A stretch of 64,000 nt of DNA, from the NCBI GenBank assembly GCA_030538315.1, contig JAUNUF010000003.1, forward strand, positions 17,500 to 81,499. Direction: 5' to 3'. This document shows, one piece after another, positions 1 through 8,318 of this stretch. The notes beneath the pieces were generated by a model. That model searched no databases, was not told where the DNA came from, and saw nothing but the letters and a program-made list of their open reading frames with translations. Source of the DNA: Propionibacteriaceae bacterium (GTDB lineage Bacteria > Actinomycetota > Actinomycetes > Propionibacteriales > Propionibacteriaceae). How positions within the stretch are numbered: the first letter of the stretch is position 1; the number at the start of each line of letters is the position of its first letter. The position numbers and the translations under genes were made by a program.

Positions 1-253
1 CAAAGCTTGCACTCGAACCGGTGGGAAATCTCAACTGTCACATTTGGCACCATTCAGCACTCGACGCTCATCGCGCGAACCCAGCCAACCTGACAGCCAC
101 CAAACATCGCAGACTACCGATCACCTGCCGTCGTAGCTGCCATACCCAGAGCAAGCATCCAGCACCCCAGACATCCAACGAGCAAGCCCAGCCAACCCGA
201 CAGCCACCAAGACAGCACAACCACCGACGACCTGACGTCGGCGCCGCGAAGAC
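1..253. repeat. Gene-free left edge with 107-bp-period direct repeat
   Basis: No credible gene is seen before the exporter gene that ends at 254. The stretch holds an imperfect direct repeat. Positions 80-133 and 187-240 align without gaps at a 107-nt offset; the first 24 nt differ at one base and the remaining 30 are looser, about 17 matches. The core word is CCCAGCCAAC(C/T)GACAGCCACC with flanking variation. Whether more units lie to the left cannot be seen. Confidence 0.6.
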
Positions 254-1891
254 TCAGCGGTTCCGCTGGACCTTGATCTTCTGCTTCGGAGGCAGCTCAC
301 CGCTGCGGCGACGCTTCTCCTCCTCCAGCATCCGCTTCTGCTCCTCCTGCTGCTCCATCAACTGCTCGCGATCCAGACCGCTGCGCAGGAACATGAACGC
401 CATCAGGCCGATCACCAGCGAGATCCACACGGGCCAGCCGATGACGATCGGGAACGTGACCAGCGCCACCATGTCGATGCCGCGCAGCAGCGAGAACATC
501 AGGCCAGGCGGCATCGCGCCGAGACCCGTGGCGACGATGGGGCCCGAGTAGTCCGGCGGGCGCGCGGAGACCCAACGCACGGCTCCAAGGAAACCGGCCA
601 GCGCGGTGACGACGGCGGCTGAGGCCGCGTCGAACGGGGCCACTGTCACGCCACCACCGACGCCCATGAAGGCAGGCAGGGTGGCGATGGCCCAGAGCAG
701 GGCCAGCACGCCGGGCACCACCATGGCAGCCTGCTTGACCCGCCCGGGGTCGTACGGGAAGCAGCGCTGCAGGCCGCGGGTGCGGGTGAGCACGCGCAGC
801 GAGTTCATGAACGGCACCAGCGCCGCGACCAGCACGAGCCCCGAAATGGGCGGGTTCAGCTGGGCGAGGCCGAGGGCCTGCACGGCGTAGGGCACCACGA
901 CGGTGCCAGCCAATGTAAGCAACGGGAGCGGCTGACGCCAGAGGCGCTGGACGTCGCGCATGATGAGCGCGTTCATGCCGGAACCGGTGCCGCGAGTGGG
1001 CTTCACGTGGCCGCGCTCGCGGGACTTGGCTTCGATGAGGATGTCGCGGATCAACGCGAACTCCAACGCGAACGCCGCGCCCTGAAGGCCGCTGAGCAGC
1101 GACCCACCGGCCGTCAGGCGGTTGCGCCGCACGCCCTTCAGGCGGCGGTACGCGAAGAAACCGGCCACGATGATCAGCAGCGCGCCCGCCCCGGCGACGA
1201 TGAGCGCAAGCTCAGCTGCCAGGTTCTGGGCCCGACCAAGATCAACCCAGCCGGCAGCCCCAGCCACGAGCAGCACGAGCGTGCCGATGGCGGCCAGGCC
1301 GATGACCCACTGCACCACCGTGACCACCCAGCGGCGATCCAGGCCCTGCTCCGCAGCGGCGAACGCCAACAGGCCGGCCGAACCGAACCCACCAGCCAGC
1401 GCCCACATGGCCACATCGGCAAGAGGCGACCCCGTCAGCGCAGCGATCAACGCACCCAGCAGCGCGCCAATCACCAGGGCGAGCACGATGGCCGCAACAA
1501 GGCGACCCGAGAGGAGCCGGCGTCGATCAGTAGGCCCGTCCATCAGCCAGAAACCCTCAGCGGCGGAGGCGACGACGGGGCCAAACATGCGCGACAGCAC
1601 CAGCGTGGAAGCCAAGATGCCCGCGACGGAGGCCCAGGGCAGGAGACCGCGCGCGGCCAGGCAGCCGGCGGTGTCACAGACGGCCACCACCTGTTGGGCG
1701 CGCACGATGGAGGAGATCACCATGGCGCTGATCAGCACGATGCTGAACACCATGACGTAGCCATCGGACAGCGCCTGCCACAAGCTGCGATCTGCGCGGC
1801 CGCGGCGCCAATCCTTCATCAGCAGCTTGAGCTGCTTCTCGTCGACGACCCCAATCGGGCCGAAACGCTCGTCAGTGGTGGACAAGATCAC
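254..1891 (-). CDS. ABC exporter membrane protein, DUF6297-like
   Basis: Protein of 545 aa with roughly ten to twelve hydrophobic segments spread from residue 48 to about 500 and a charged, Gln/Glu/Lys-rich, coiled-coil-like tail (about 510-545) that should face the cytoplasm. It matches my recollection of the actinobacterial DUF6297 family. It begins with GTG and overlaps the stop of the upstream ATPase gene by four bases (GTGA), so the two are translationally coupled. By context it is the membrane half of an ABC exporter; the substrate is unknown. No catalytic motif is visible. The family name is from memory; the membrane topology and the coupling are seen directly. Confidence 0.75.
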   Translation of the reverse strand: MILSTTDERFGPIGVVDEKQLKLLMKDWRRGRADRSLWQALSDGYVMVFSIVLISAMVISSIVRAQQVVAVCDTAGCLAARGLLPWASVAGILASTLVLSRMFGPVVASAAEGFWLMDGPTDRRRLLSGRLVAAIVLALVIGALLGALIAALTGSPLADVAMWALAGGFGSAGLLAFAAAEQGLDRRWVVTVVQWVIGLAAIGTLVLLVAGAAGWVDLGRAQNLAAELALIVAGAGALLIIVAGFFAYRRLKGVRRNRLTAGGSLLSGLQGAAFALEFALIRDILIEAKSRERGHVKPTRGTGSGMNALIMRDVQRLWRQPLPLLTLAGTVVVPYAVQALGLAQLNPPISGLVLVAALVPFMNSLRVLTRTRGLQRCFPYDPGRVKQAAMVVPGVLALLWAIATLPAFMGVGGGVTVAPFDAASAAVVTALAGFLGAVRWVSARPPDYSGPIVATGLGAMPPGLMFSLLRGIDMVALVTFPIVIGWPVWISLVIGLMAFMFLRSGLDREQLMEQQEEQKRMLEEEKRRRSGELPPKQKIKVQRNR

Positions 1892-2532
1892 ACCCCCAGG
1901 CGGATGGTGCGGGCGCCGATCGCCTCGAGCAGCGACGGCTCGTGGCTGGCCAGCACGATCGCCAGGCCACCGGCGAGATCGGACTTCAGGCGCTCACCCA
2001 ACCAGGCGACACCCTCCACGTCGAGGCGCTGCTCAGGCTCATCGAGCACCAGCAGCTCGCGGGGCCGGACGAACGCCGTCGCCAGCGCGAGACGGCGGCG
2101 CTGACCAGACGACAGGGTGGAGGGCAGCTGACCGGCCTGCGGCACCAGCTGCACCTCCTCGAGCACCTCGTCGACCAGGTCGTCGGGGTTTTCGAGCCCG
2201 TGGGCGCGGGCGAGGAGGTCGAGGTGTTCCACGACGGAGAGATCGGGGAAGAAGTCAAGGTCATCGATGACGGTGGCCACCGCGCGGCGGATCTCCGCGT
2301 TGGTCTCGGAGACCTTGGTGCCGTTGACGGTGACGGTGCCCTCATCGGGGCGATCTGCGCCCACGAGGCAGCGCAACACCGTCGACTTGCCAGCGCCGTT
2401 GCGCCCCGTCAGCGCCACCGCCTCACCGGCATGGACCTTCATGGAGAACCCCTCCACGATGGTTACCGGGCCATAGCCCTTCTTGAGGTTGTCCACCTGG
2501 AGCACGACGTCTTTCTTAGCCACGCCCGCCAT
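1888..2532 (-). CDS. ABC transporter ATP-binding protein
   Basis: ABC ATPase of 214 aa with Walker A GRNGAGKST, signature LSSGQ, Walker B LLVLDEP and a switch histidine (ASHEPS). It powers the membrane protein encoded just downstream with a 4-bp overlap. The chosen ATG gives MAGVAKKDVV before the usual beta strand; an in-frame ATG at 2574 would add 14 residues but has no ribosome-binding site and would leave only about 31 bp to the divergent menG. After the Walker B region the sequence reads DEPEQRLDVEG, so the usual D-loop position carries Gln-Arg-Leu-Asp, as often seen in exporters of this sort. Function as an ATPase is secure; the transported compound is not known. Confidence 0.9.
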   Translation of the reverse strand: MAGVAKKDVVLQVDNLKKGYGPVTIVEGFSMKVHAGEAVALTGRNGAGKSTVLRCLVGADRPDEGTVTVNGTKVSETNAEIRRAVATVIDDLDFFPDLSVVEHLDLLARAHGLENPDDLVDEVLEEVQLVPQAGQLPSTLSSGQRRRLALATAFVRPRELLVLDEPEQRLDVEGVAWLGERLKSDLAGGLAIVLASHEPSLLEAIGARTIRLGV

Positions 2533-2605
2533 TGTCCACCATCGCGGCAACAGGGGCGAACCGGCGGCATTCAAATCAGTCGGCGGGCAGCGCTAGGGTG
2601 ATGCA

Positions 2606-3310
2606 ATGCACAGTGACTCCGGTAGCCGCGCCACCCTCGACAAGCGGCGGGGCGATGTCGCCGCCATGTTCGACGGCGTGGCCAAGCGATACGACCTGTT
2701 CAACGACGTCCTGAGCATGGGCCAGGTGCGTCGCTGGCGCCGCGCCACCACCGCTGCGGTGGATCCGCAGCCCGGGCAGCGCATCCTGGATCTGGCGGCG
2801 GGCACGGGCACGTCGTCGGCGGTGCTGGCTGAGCGCGGCGCGTACGTGGTGCCCTCAGACATCTCGCTGGGGATGCTCTCGCAGGGTCGCCGGCAGCAGC
2901 CGGGCCTGGATTTCGTGGCGGGCGATGCGTTGGCGCTCCCCTTCGCGGACGAGACCTTCGACGCGGTCACCATCTCGTATGGCCTGCGCAACGTGGAACG
3001 CACCCTGGATGCCATCCAGGAGATGTACCGGGTCACCAAGCCGGGGGGTCGCGTGGTGATCGCGGAGTTCTCCACGCCCACCAACTCGCTCTTCCGCCAC
3101 ATCTACAACGACTATCTGGTGGCCGCGCTCCCCCGCATCGCCAAGCTCTCCAGCAACCCGGTGGCCTACGGCTACCTCGCGGAATCCATCCTCGCCTGGC
3201 CGGATCAGCGCGGGCTAGCTGATCTGATGGAGCAGGCCGGCTGGCAGGGCGTCGAGTGGCAGGATCACGCCGGGGGCATCGTCGCGCTGCACCGGGGCTG
3301 GAAGCGCTGA
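2606..3310 (+). CDS. menG: Demethylmenaquinone methyltransferase
   Basis: UbiE/MenG-type class I SAM methyltransferase of 234 aa that puts the C-methyl group on demethylmenaquinone, the last step of menaquinone synthesis. Visible hallmarks are [11 protein letters not shown] (29-39), the SAM-binding loop [10 protein letters not shown] (61-70), [10 protein letters not shown], and the C-terminal [11 protein letters not shown]. The start ATG follows a modest AGGGTG. It is divergent from the ABC ATPase gene and is followed with a one-base TGATG overlap by the RecB-like nuclease gene. Other men genes (menE, menA, menC, menD) lie just downstream on the opposite strand, so the locus covers side-chain, ring and methylation steps. 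menB, menF and menH are not in the window. Confidence 0.95.
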   Translation: MHSDSGSRATLDKRRGDVAAMFDGVAKRYDLFNDVLSMGQVRRWRRATTAAVDPQPGQRILDLAAGTGTSSAVLAERGAYVVPSDISLGMLSQGRRQQPGLDFVAGDALALPFADETFDAVTISYGLRNVERTLDAIQEMYRVTKPGGRVVIAEFSTPTNSLFRHIYNDYLVAALPRIAKLSSNPVAYGYLAESILAWPDQRGLADLMEQAGWQGVEWQDHAGGIVALHRGWKR

Positions 3311-5007
3311 TGAATCAATTCGTGCTGGATGCCTACGCCGCGCGCAGCTGCCCGGTGAAGACCTTCCACACCTTTGACCCCACCGTCACCCAACCGGATC
3401 AGCCACACGACGAATCGCTGCGCGAATCCTTCCAGGGCGGCTCGGATTTCCGAGATTCCGTGCTGGCAGAACTCCTGAAGACCGACGGCGTGGTGGATCT
3501 TCGCGGCATGCACGAGCAGGGCGCCTCCTGGGAGGAGCGGCAGCGGGCCGCCCTGGAGGCAATGGGCGCTGGTGCACCGCTCATCCTCGGGGCCGTGTTG
3601 CCGCTGGATCTCGACGGGCACCGCAGCGGCCGCCCGGATGCGCTGGTCCGCGGCGCAGATACCGAATCCGGCACCCCCGGGTATTGGCCGCTGAAGGTCA
3701 AGCCGTACCGCGTGACGGAGAAGCAGATGGGCTCCACCACGCTGCAGACCTCCCCGCTGAGCGCCGTCGGCGAGTTGTGGCTGCTGCCGGATCAGCGGTA
3801 CCGCGTGTACCGCGAGAAGGCTCTCCTGGAACTGGCCCACCATTGGCGCCTGCTGGAATCCTGCGGCTTCGCGTCGGCACACCCGCTGGTGGGCGTGGTG
3901 GGAGACAACCGAGACGGCAACCCGGCCGCCGTGTGGGTGGATCTGCACCACAAGTTCATCCGCACCTATTCCAAGACGGCGGGCCACAAGATGCGCTCCG
4001 TGCTCGAACGCTATGACCACGAGCACAACTTCCGCGTGTACGTCGCGGAGAACGCCATGCAACGCACCGGCGTGGATGATCCGGAGCCCGTGGTGCGGCC
4101 CATCCGCGTGCGGGAGTGCGAGTGGTGCGCTTGGTGGCAGGTGTGCCGCCCCATGATCGACGACGACGACCTCTCGCTGCGCATCTCCAAGGCCCCGCTC
4201 GACGTGCGCGAACTGCAGACCCTGCTGGGTCTGGGCATCAAGACGGTCGCTGAGCTGGCTGAGGCGGATGTCGACGCCATCCTCCCGAACTACCTGCCGC
4301 TGACCGGCCACCGAGACCGCTCGGAGCACCGCCTCCGCCAGGCAGCCCTCCGCGCCAGGATGCTGGCCAACGGGGTGGAGTTGGAGCGCGTCAGCGTCGA
4401 ACCCATCGGCGTGCCGCGCGCCGCCGTCGAGGTGGATCTTGACATCGAGACCGCAGGGGACGGCTCCGTGTACCTGTGGGGCGTCCTCATCACGGATGAA
4501 ACGGGCTCGCGCTTCGAGCACTTCAGCCGTTTCGAGCCCATGACGGCTCCCACGGAGACGGAAGTGGCCATCGAGTTCGCCCGCTGGCTGCTGGACATGG
4601 TGCAGCGCCACCCTGATCTGCGCGTCTACCACTACTCGGATTACGAGACGGTGCACCTGAAGCGCCTCTGGGAGCGCAGCGGTGACCCGGATCTCGGCGC
4701 CGCCTTCGGCCTCGTGCGGGAACACTTCGTGGACCTGTTCACCTACGTGCGGGAGAACTACGCAGGCGTGGACGGCTTGGGCTTGAAGGTGGTGGCCACC
4801 CGCGGCACGGATTTCCAGTGGCGCGACGAGGAGCCGGGCGGGCTGGCTTCGCAATCCTGGTTCAGTGAGGCTGTCACCGGAAGCACCGAACAGGCGCGCT
4901 CATGCGCTCGCCAGCGGGTGCTCGATTACAACGAGGACGACGTGCGCGCCACCCTCGCGGTGCGCAACTGGCTCACAGCTCAGGACGACGCACAGCAGCC
5001 ACGATGA
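3310..5007 (+). CDS. TM0106-family RecB-like nuclease
   Basis: Protein of 565 aa that I recognise as the TM0106-type predicted RecB-like nuclease. The N-terminal half carries a PD-(D/E)XK-like nuclease region and a cysteine cluster CEWCAWWQVC (about 269-278), probably holding a metal or Fe-S centre as in Cas4/AddB-like proteins. The C-terminal part has an RNase H-like exonuclease fold with VDLDIETAGDG (about 376), YHYSDYETVHL and YNEDD (about 539). The ATG shares its A with the stop of menG, so the genes are coupled; an upstream in-frame ATG at 3256 would overlap menG and is less likely. The 3' end overlaps the convergent menD by 35 bp. The biological substrate is not established; DNA repair or DNA/RNA processing is inferred. 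Confidence 0.85.
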   Translation: MNQFVLDAYAARSCPVKTFHTFDPTVTQPDQPHDESLRESFQGGSDFRDSVLAELLKTDGVVDLRGMHEQGASWEERQRAALEAMGAGAPLILGAVLPLDLDGHRSGRPDALVRGADTESGTPGYWPLKVKPYRVTEKQMGSTTLQTSPLSAVGELWLLPDQRYRVYREKALLELAHHWRLLESCGFASAHPLVGVVGDNRDGNPAAVWVDLHHKFIRTYSKTAGHKMRSVLERYDHEHNFRVYVAENAMQRTGVDDPEPVVRPIRVRECEWCAWWQVCRPMIDDDDLSLRISKAPLDVRELQTLLGLGIKTVAELAEADVDAILPNYLPLTGHRDRSEHRLRQAALRARMLANGVELERVSVEPIGVPRAAVEVDLDIETAGDGSVYLWGVLITDETGSRFEHFSRFEPMTAPTETEVAIEFARWLLDMVQRHPDLRVYHYSDYETVHLKRLWERSGDPDLGAAFGLVREHFVDLFTYVRENYAGVDGLGLKVVATRGTDFQWRDEEPGGLASQSWFSEAVTGSTEQARSCARQRVLDYNEDDVRATLAVRNWLTAQDDAQQPR

Positions 5008-6511
5008 AATCCGCGTCGCTGGCCAGGGCTGCCTCGAGCGACGCCTGATCCGCCACGCGCACTGCGTGCCACCCCATCGACGTGGCCACGGCCACGAGGT
5101 CCAGGCCCTGCGGCGTGCCGAAGACCCGCTCGAAGCTGCCGGCGTATTCGGGAGCGCCCTGCTCGAGCGTGTGGAAGATGGAGCCGCCGTCGTCATCTGC
5201 CACCACCACGCGCAGCCCCGGCCAGGGCTCGAGGGTGGGGCGGACGAGGGCACCGAGGTCGTGCTGCAGCGTGAGATCGCCCACGAGCACCGTCGTGGGC
5301 CGGGCATCAGCCAGCGCGATGCCGGTGGCCGTGGCCACCGTGCCGTCGATGCCGGCCACGCCGCGGTTGGCGTAGACGAGGGGCGCGTTGTCGGAGACGG
5401 GGATGACATCGGCGGCGCGGATGATGGAGCTGGAGCCGATGACGAGGTCGGCGCCGGCGTCCAAGGCGCTGAGCACCGCATGCGCGACGTGGCGCTGCGT
5501 GAAACCCTCCCCCACGTCCGCAGCATCAGCGGCGCGCCAGCGGGCGAGCCATGATTCGTCCTGTTCTGGGAACTCCACGGAATCCGCGACGACGACGGCG
5601 CGGTGCCCCGGATCGTGCCACGCGGCGCGCGGGGACACGGCGATGAGCTCGATGTCGCTGCGCTTGATCAACGTGGCGACGGGGCGGGTGAGCGTGGGGT
5701 GGCCAAACACCACCACGCGCTCGATCTCCTTGCCGATCCCATCGAGCAGGTTGCGGTAGCCAGCGATCGCGCAGCCGCCCCCGCGGGCGTTCGACGTGGG
5801 CTCAGCCAGCAGCGGAGCCCCCACCGATTCGGCCAACCGACGGGCGGCTGCACCCTCCTCGGGGGTCGCGTCACCCACCAGCACGACGGTGCGCAGCGGC
5901 TTGTCAGCGCGGTAGACGGAGCCAGGCTGGCTGGGGCTGACGAGCAGCGGCCACTCCGCGGGCGGGGGCAGCTCGGCCACCATGGGAGCGGCGAACTCGA
6001 CGTTGAGCTGCACGGGGCCGGGCTGGCGCGTCCGATACCCAGCGGCCAGCACGACGGCGCGGTGCACGCCCGCAGCCCAGGCGGCGGGGCGGCCGGAATC
6101 CGAGTTCAGCCGGATCACGCCCAGCACGGACGGGCCGAAGACGCCCACCTGATCTGCGGTCTGGCTGGCCCCGGTGCCCACGAAGTGCGCAGGGCGATCC
6201 GCGGTGAGGAAGATCAGCGGGACGCCGGAGGCCTTTGCCTCCATGGCGGCGGGGGCGAGGTTGGCCACTGCGGTGCCGGAGGTGGTGATGACCGCCACCG
6301 GCGTGCCGGAAGCCTTCGCGAGCCCCAGCGCAGTGAACGCGGCGACCCGCTCGTCGATCCTCACGTGCAGCCGGAGCACGCCTGCGCGGTCCGCCCGATC
6401 AGCCGCCAGCGCCAGCGCCGCGCTGCGCGAGCCGGGCGCGAGCACCACGTCGCGCATGCCCATGCTGATCAGGGCGTCGATGATGGTGCTGCCCAGTTCG
6501 ATGCTGCTCAT
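4973..6511 (-). CDS. menD: 2-succinyl-5-enolpyruvyl-6-hydroxy-3-cyclohexene-1-carboxylate synthase
   Basis: MenD, a thiamine-diphosphate enzyme of 512 aa that joins isochorismate and 2-oxoglutarate. It has the N-terminal GSRSAALALA block, the glutamate that activates the cofactor in RIDERVAAF, the substrate-binding TSGTAVANLAPA block, and a C-terminal GIDGTVATATGIAL plus VGDLTLQHD metal/ThDP motif. The start ATG is preceded by AAGGAG at a good distance and overlaps the menC stop (ATGA). It is the last gene of the menE-menA-menC-menD operon. Its 3' end overlaps the convergent nuclease gene by 35 bp, which may allow transcript interference. Confidence 0.96.
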   Translation of the reverse strand: MSSIELGSTIIDALISMGMRDVVLAPGSRSAALALAADRADRAGVLRLHVRIDERVAAFTALGLAKASGTPVAVITTSGTAVANLAPAAMEAKASGVPLIFLTADRPAHFVGTGASQTADQVGVFGPSVLGVIRLNSDSGRPAAWAAGVHRAVVLAAGYRTRQPGPVQLNVEFAAPMVAELPPPAEWPLLVSPSQPGSVYRADKPLRTVVLVGDATPEEGAAARRLAESVGAPLLAEPTSNARGGGCAIAGYRNLLDGIGKEIERVVVFGHPTLTRPVATLIKRSDIELIAVSPRAAWHDPGHRAVVVADSVEFPEQDESWLARWRAADAADVGEGFTQRHVAHAVLSALDAGADLVIGSSSIIRAADVIPVSDNAPLVYANRGVAGIDGTVATATGIALADARPTTVLVGDLTLQHDLGALVRPTLEPWPGLRVVVADDDGGSIFHTLEQGAPEYAGSFERVFGTPQGLDLVAVATSMGWHAVRVADQASLEAALASDADFIVAAVRRPEL

Positions 6512-7443
6512 ACGAGCTCCTTCACCCTTTCCCAGCGATCCAACCAGAAGCGCGTGAGTTCCGGGCCAGCGGCGTGCCGCTCCAGCAACTCCGGCTCCAC
6601 GGTCACGGGGCCCACAGGGAGCACGCCGTCGACGGGGTACAGGGGTGGATGGGTGACGTCGCCGTCGAGCAGCCGGGCGGTCTCGAGGCCGCAGGCATAG
6701 GGCAGTTCGGGCAGCGCTGCGGCCAGCGCGACCCCGGCGTTCAGGCCGACGGAGGTTTCCACCGCGCTGGAGACGACCACGGGTATGTCGAGTTCCTCCG
6801 CGAGGCGCAGGCAGGCCCGGATGCCGCCCAGGGGCTGCACCTTGAGCATCGCGATGTCCGCGGCGCCGGCCGCCTTGACCTTGAAGGGGTCCTCGGCGCG
6901 GCGGATGGATTCGTCTGCAGCGATGGGGATGCCGATGTCCATGCCGCGCAGGACGGCGAGCTCCTCGACGGTGGCGCAGGGCTGCTCGGCGTATTCCAAG
7001 CCCAGCGGTTCCAGGTGCTTCAACGCGATGGCGGCGTGGTGCAGGTTCCAGCCGGCGTTGGCGTCGACCCGCAGCTTCGCGTGTGGGAGCGCCTCGCGAA
7101 CCGCGGCGACCCGCGCGAGGTCGCCGTCGAGCGAACTGCCAGGGCCGGCGACCTTGACCTTGATGGTGTTGCATCCAGACGCGATGGCGCGGGCGGCGGC
7201 CGCTTCCGGATCGAGCGCTGGCACGATGCCGTTGACCGGCACCTCGCTCCGCACCGGAGCGGGCAGGCCTTCCTCCGCGATCTCGACGGCGGCGCGCAGC
7301 CAGTTGGCGGCCTCGGCGTCGTCGTATTCGGGGAACGGGCTCCATTCGGCCCAGCCCGCGGGGCCCTCAAACAGCACGCCGCTGCGGCGGGTGATGCCGC
7401 GGAAGCCGACGGTGAGCGGGATGTCGTAGACGAAGAGTTTCAC
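6508..7443 (-). CDS. menC: o-Succinylbenzoate synthase
   Basis: Enolase-superfamily enzyme of 311 aa that dehydrates the product of the MenD/MenH steps to o-succinylbenzoate. Seen motifs are TIKVKV with the catalytic lysine, LRVDANAGWN with a metal-binding Asp, EYAEQP with a metal-binding Glu, and IAADESIRR with the third acidic ligand; a second lysine sits in MLKVQPLGG. The start is a GTG that overlaps the menA stop (GTGA), and the stop overlaps the menD start (ATGA). Frames extending upstream of this GTG run into menA and are not real. No separate menH is visible nearby. Confidence 0.95.
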   Translation of the reverse strand: MKLFVYDIPLTVGFRGITRRSGVLFEGPAGWAEWSPFPEYDDAEAANWLRAAVEIAEEGLPAPVRSEVPVNGIVPALDPEAAAARAIASGCNTIKVKVAGPGSSLDGDLARVAAVREALPHAKLRVDANAGWNLHHAAIALKHLEPLGLEYAEQPCATVEELAVLRGMDIGIPIAADESIRRAEDPFKVKAAGAADIAMLKVQPLGGIRACLRLAEELDIPVVVSSAVETSVGLNAGVALAAALPELPYACGLETARLLDGDVTHPPLYPVDGVLPVGPVTVEPELLERHAAGPELTRFWLDRWERVKELV

Positions 7444-8318
7444 CCGAGGTACATCCCCACGAGGAGCCCCAGGCCCACGCCGATCTCGGCGAAGCCGGTG
7501 GACTGGATGACGGGGATCAGGCCCCTGCCGTTGGCGCCGCCGAGCACGCGGCGGAGCGGGTCGATGAGCAGGCCCACGGCCAGCAGCGCCAGTAGCGCCC
7601 ACCAGGTGGTCAGCGCCGCGAACCCGATCACGCACACCACGGTGAACACCACGAGGCCGGCGTAGAAGAGGCGGGTGTTGCGGTCGCCCAACCGCACCGG
7701 CAGCGTCATCTTGCCCGAGATTTTGTCCGTGGGGATGTCGCGGAGGTTGTTGGCCACCAGGATGCCGCTGGCCAGCGCGCCGACGGCGGACCCGGCCAGC
7801 CACGAGTGCGGCGGCGCCGCGTCGGCGATCACATAGGTGGTGCCCACCGTCGCCACGAGGCCGAAGAACACGAACACCATCACCTCGCCCAGGCCCAGGT
7901 AGCCGTAGGGCTTCTTGCCGCCGGTGTAGTACCAGGCCGCGACGATGCAGGCCAGGCCCACGATGAGCAGCCACCAGTGGCCGCTGAGCGCCAGGATCAC
8001 GAGGCCTGCCAGCGCCGCCACGCCGAAGGAGATGAACGCCGCCCGCTTCACGCTGGACGGGGCGGCGAGCCCGGAGGCGGTGATACGGGTGGGGCCCACG
8101 CGGTCGTCGTCGGTGCCGCGCACGCCGTCGGAGTAGTCGTTGGCGTAGTTGACGCCCACCTGCAGGGCCAGGGCAACCACCATGGCCAGCGCGGCGATGC
8201 CCCAGTGGTAGCGGCCGAGCACCCCTGCGGAGGCGGCGCCGGCGAGGATGGGGGCCACGGCGGCGGGCAGTGTGCGGGGGCGCGCGCCGGCCACCCAGAC
8301 GGAGAGGGAGTCGTTCAT
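7440..8318 (-). CDS. menA: 1,4-dihydroxy-2-naphthoate polyprenyltransferase
   Basis: Integral membrane UbiA-type prenyltransferase of 292 aa that attaches the polyprenyl tail to DHNA. The first Asp-rich motif is NYANDYSDGVRGTDDD, the second is NNLRDIPTD, and about eight transmembrane helices follow the expected spacing. The start ATG overlaps the menE stop (ATGA), and the 3' end overlaps menC (GTGA). All four men genes here are therefore translationally chained, suggesting one transcript starting ahead of menE. Confidence 0.96.
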   Translation of the reverse strand: MNDSLSVWVAGARPRTLPAAVAPILAGAASAGVLGRYHWGIAALAMVVALALQVGVNYANDYSDGVRGTDDDRVGPTRITASGLAAPSSVKRAAFISFGVAALAGLVILALSGHWWLLIVGLACIVAAWYYTGGKKPYGYLGLGEVMVFVFFGLVATVGTTYVIADAAPPHSWLAGSAVGALASGILVANNLRDIPTDKISGKMTLPVRLGDRNTRLFYAGLVVFTVVCVIGFAALTTWWALLALLAVGLLIDPLRRVLGGANGRGLIPVIQSTGFAEIGVGLGLLVGMYLG

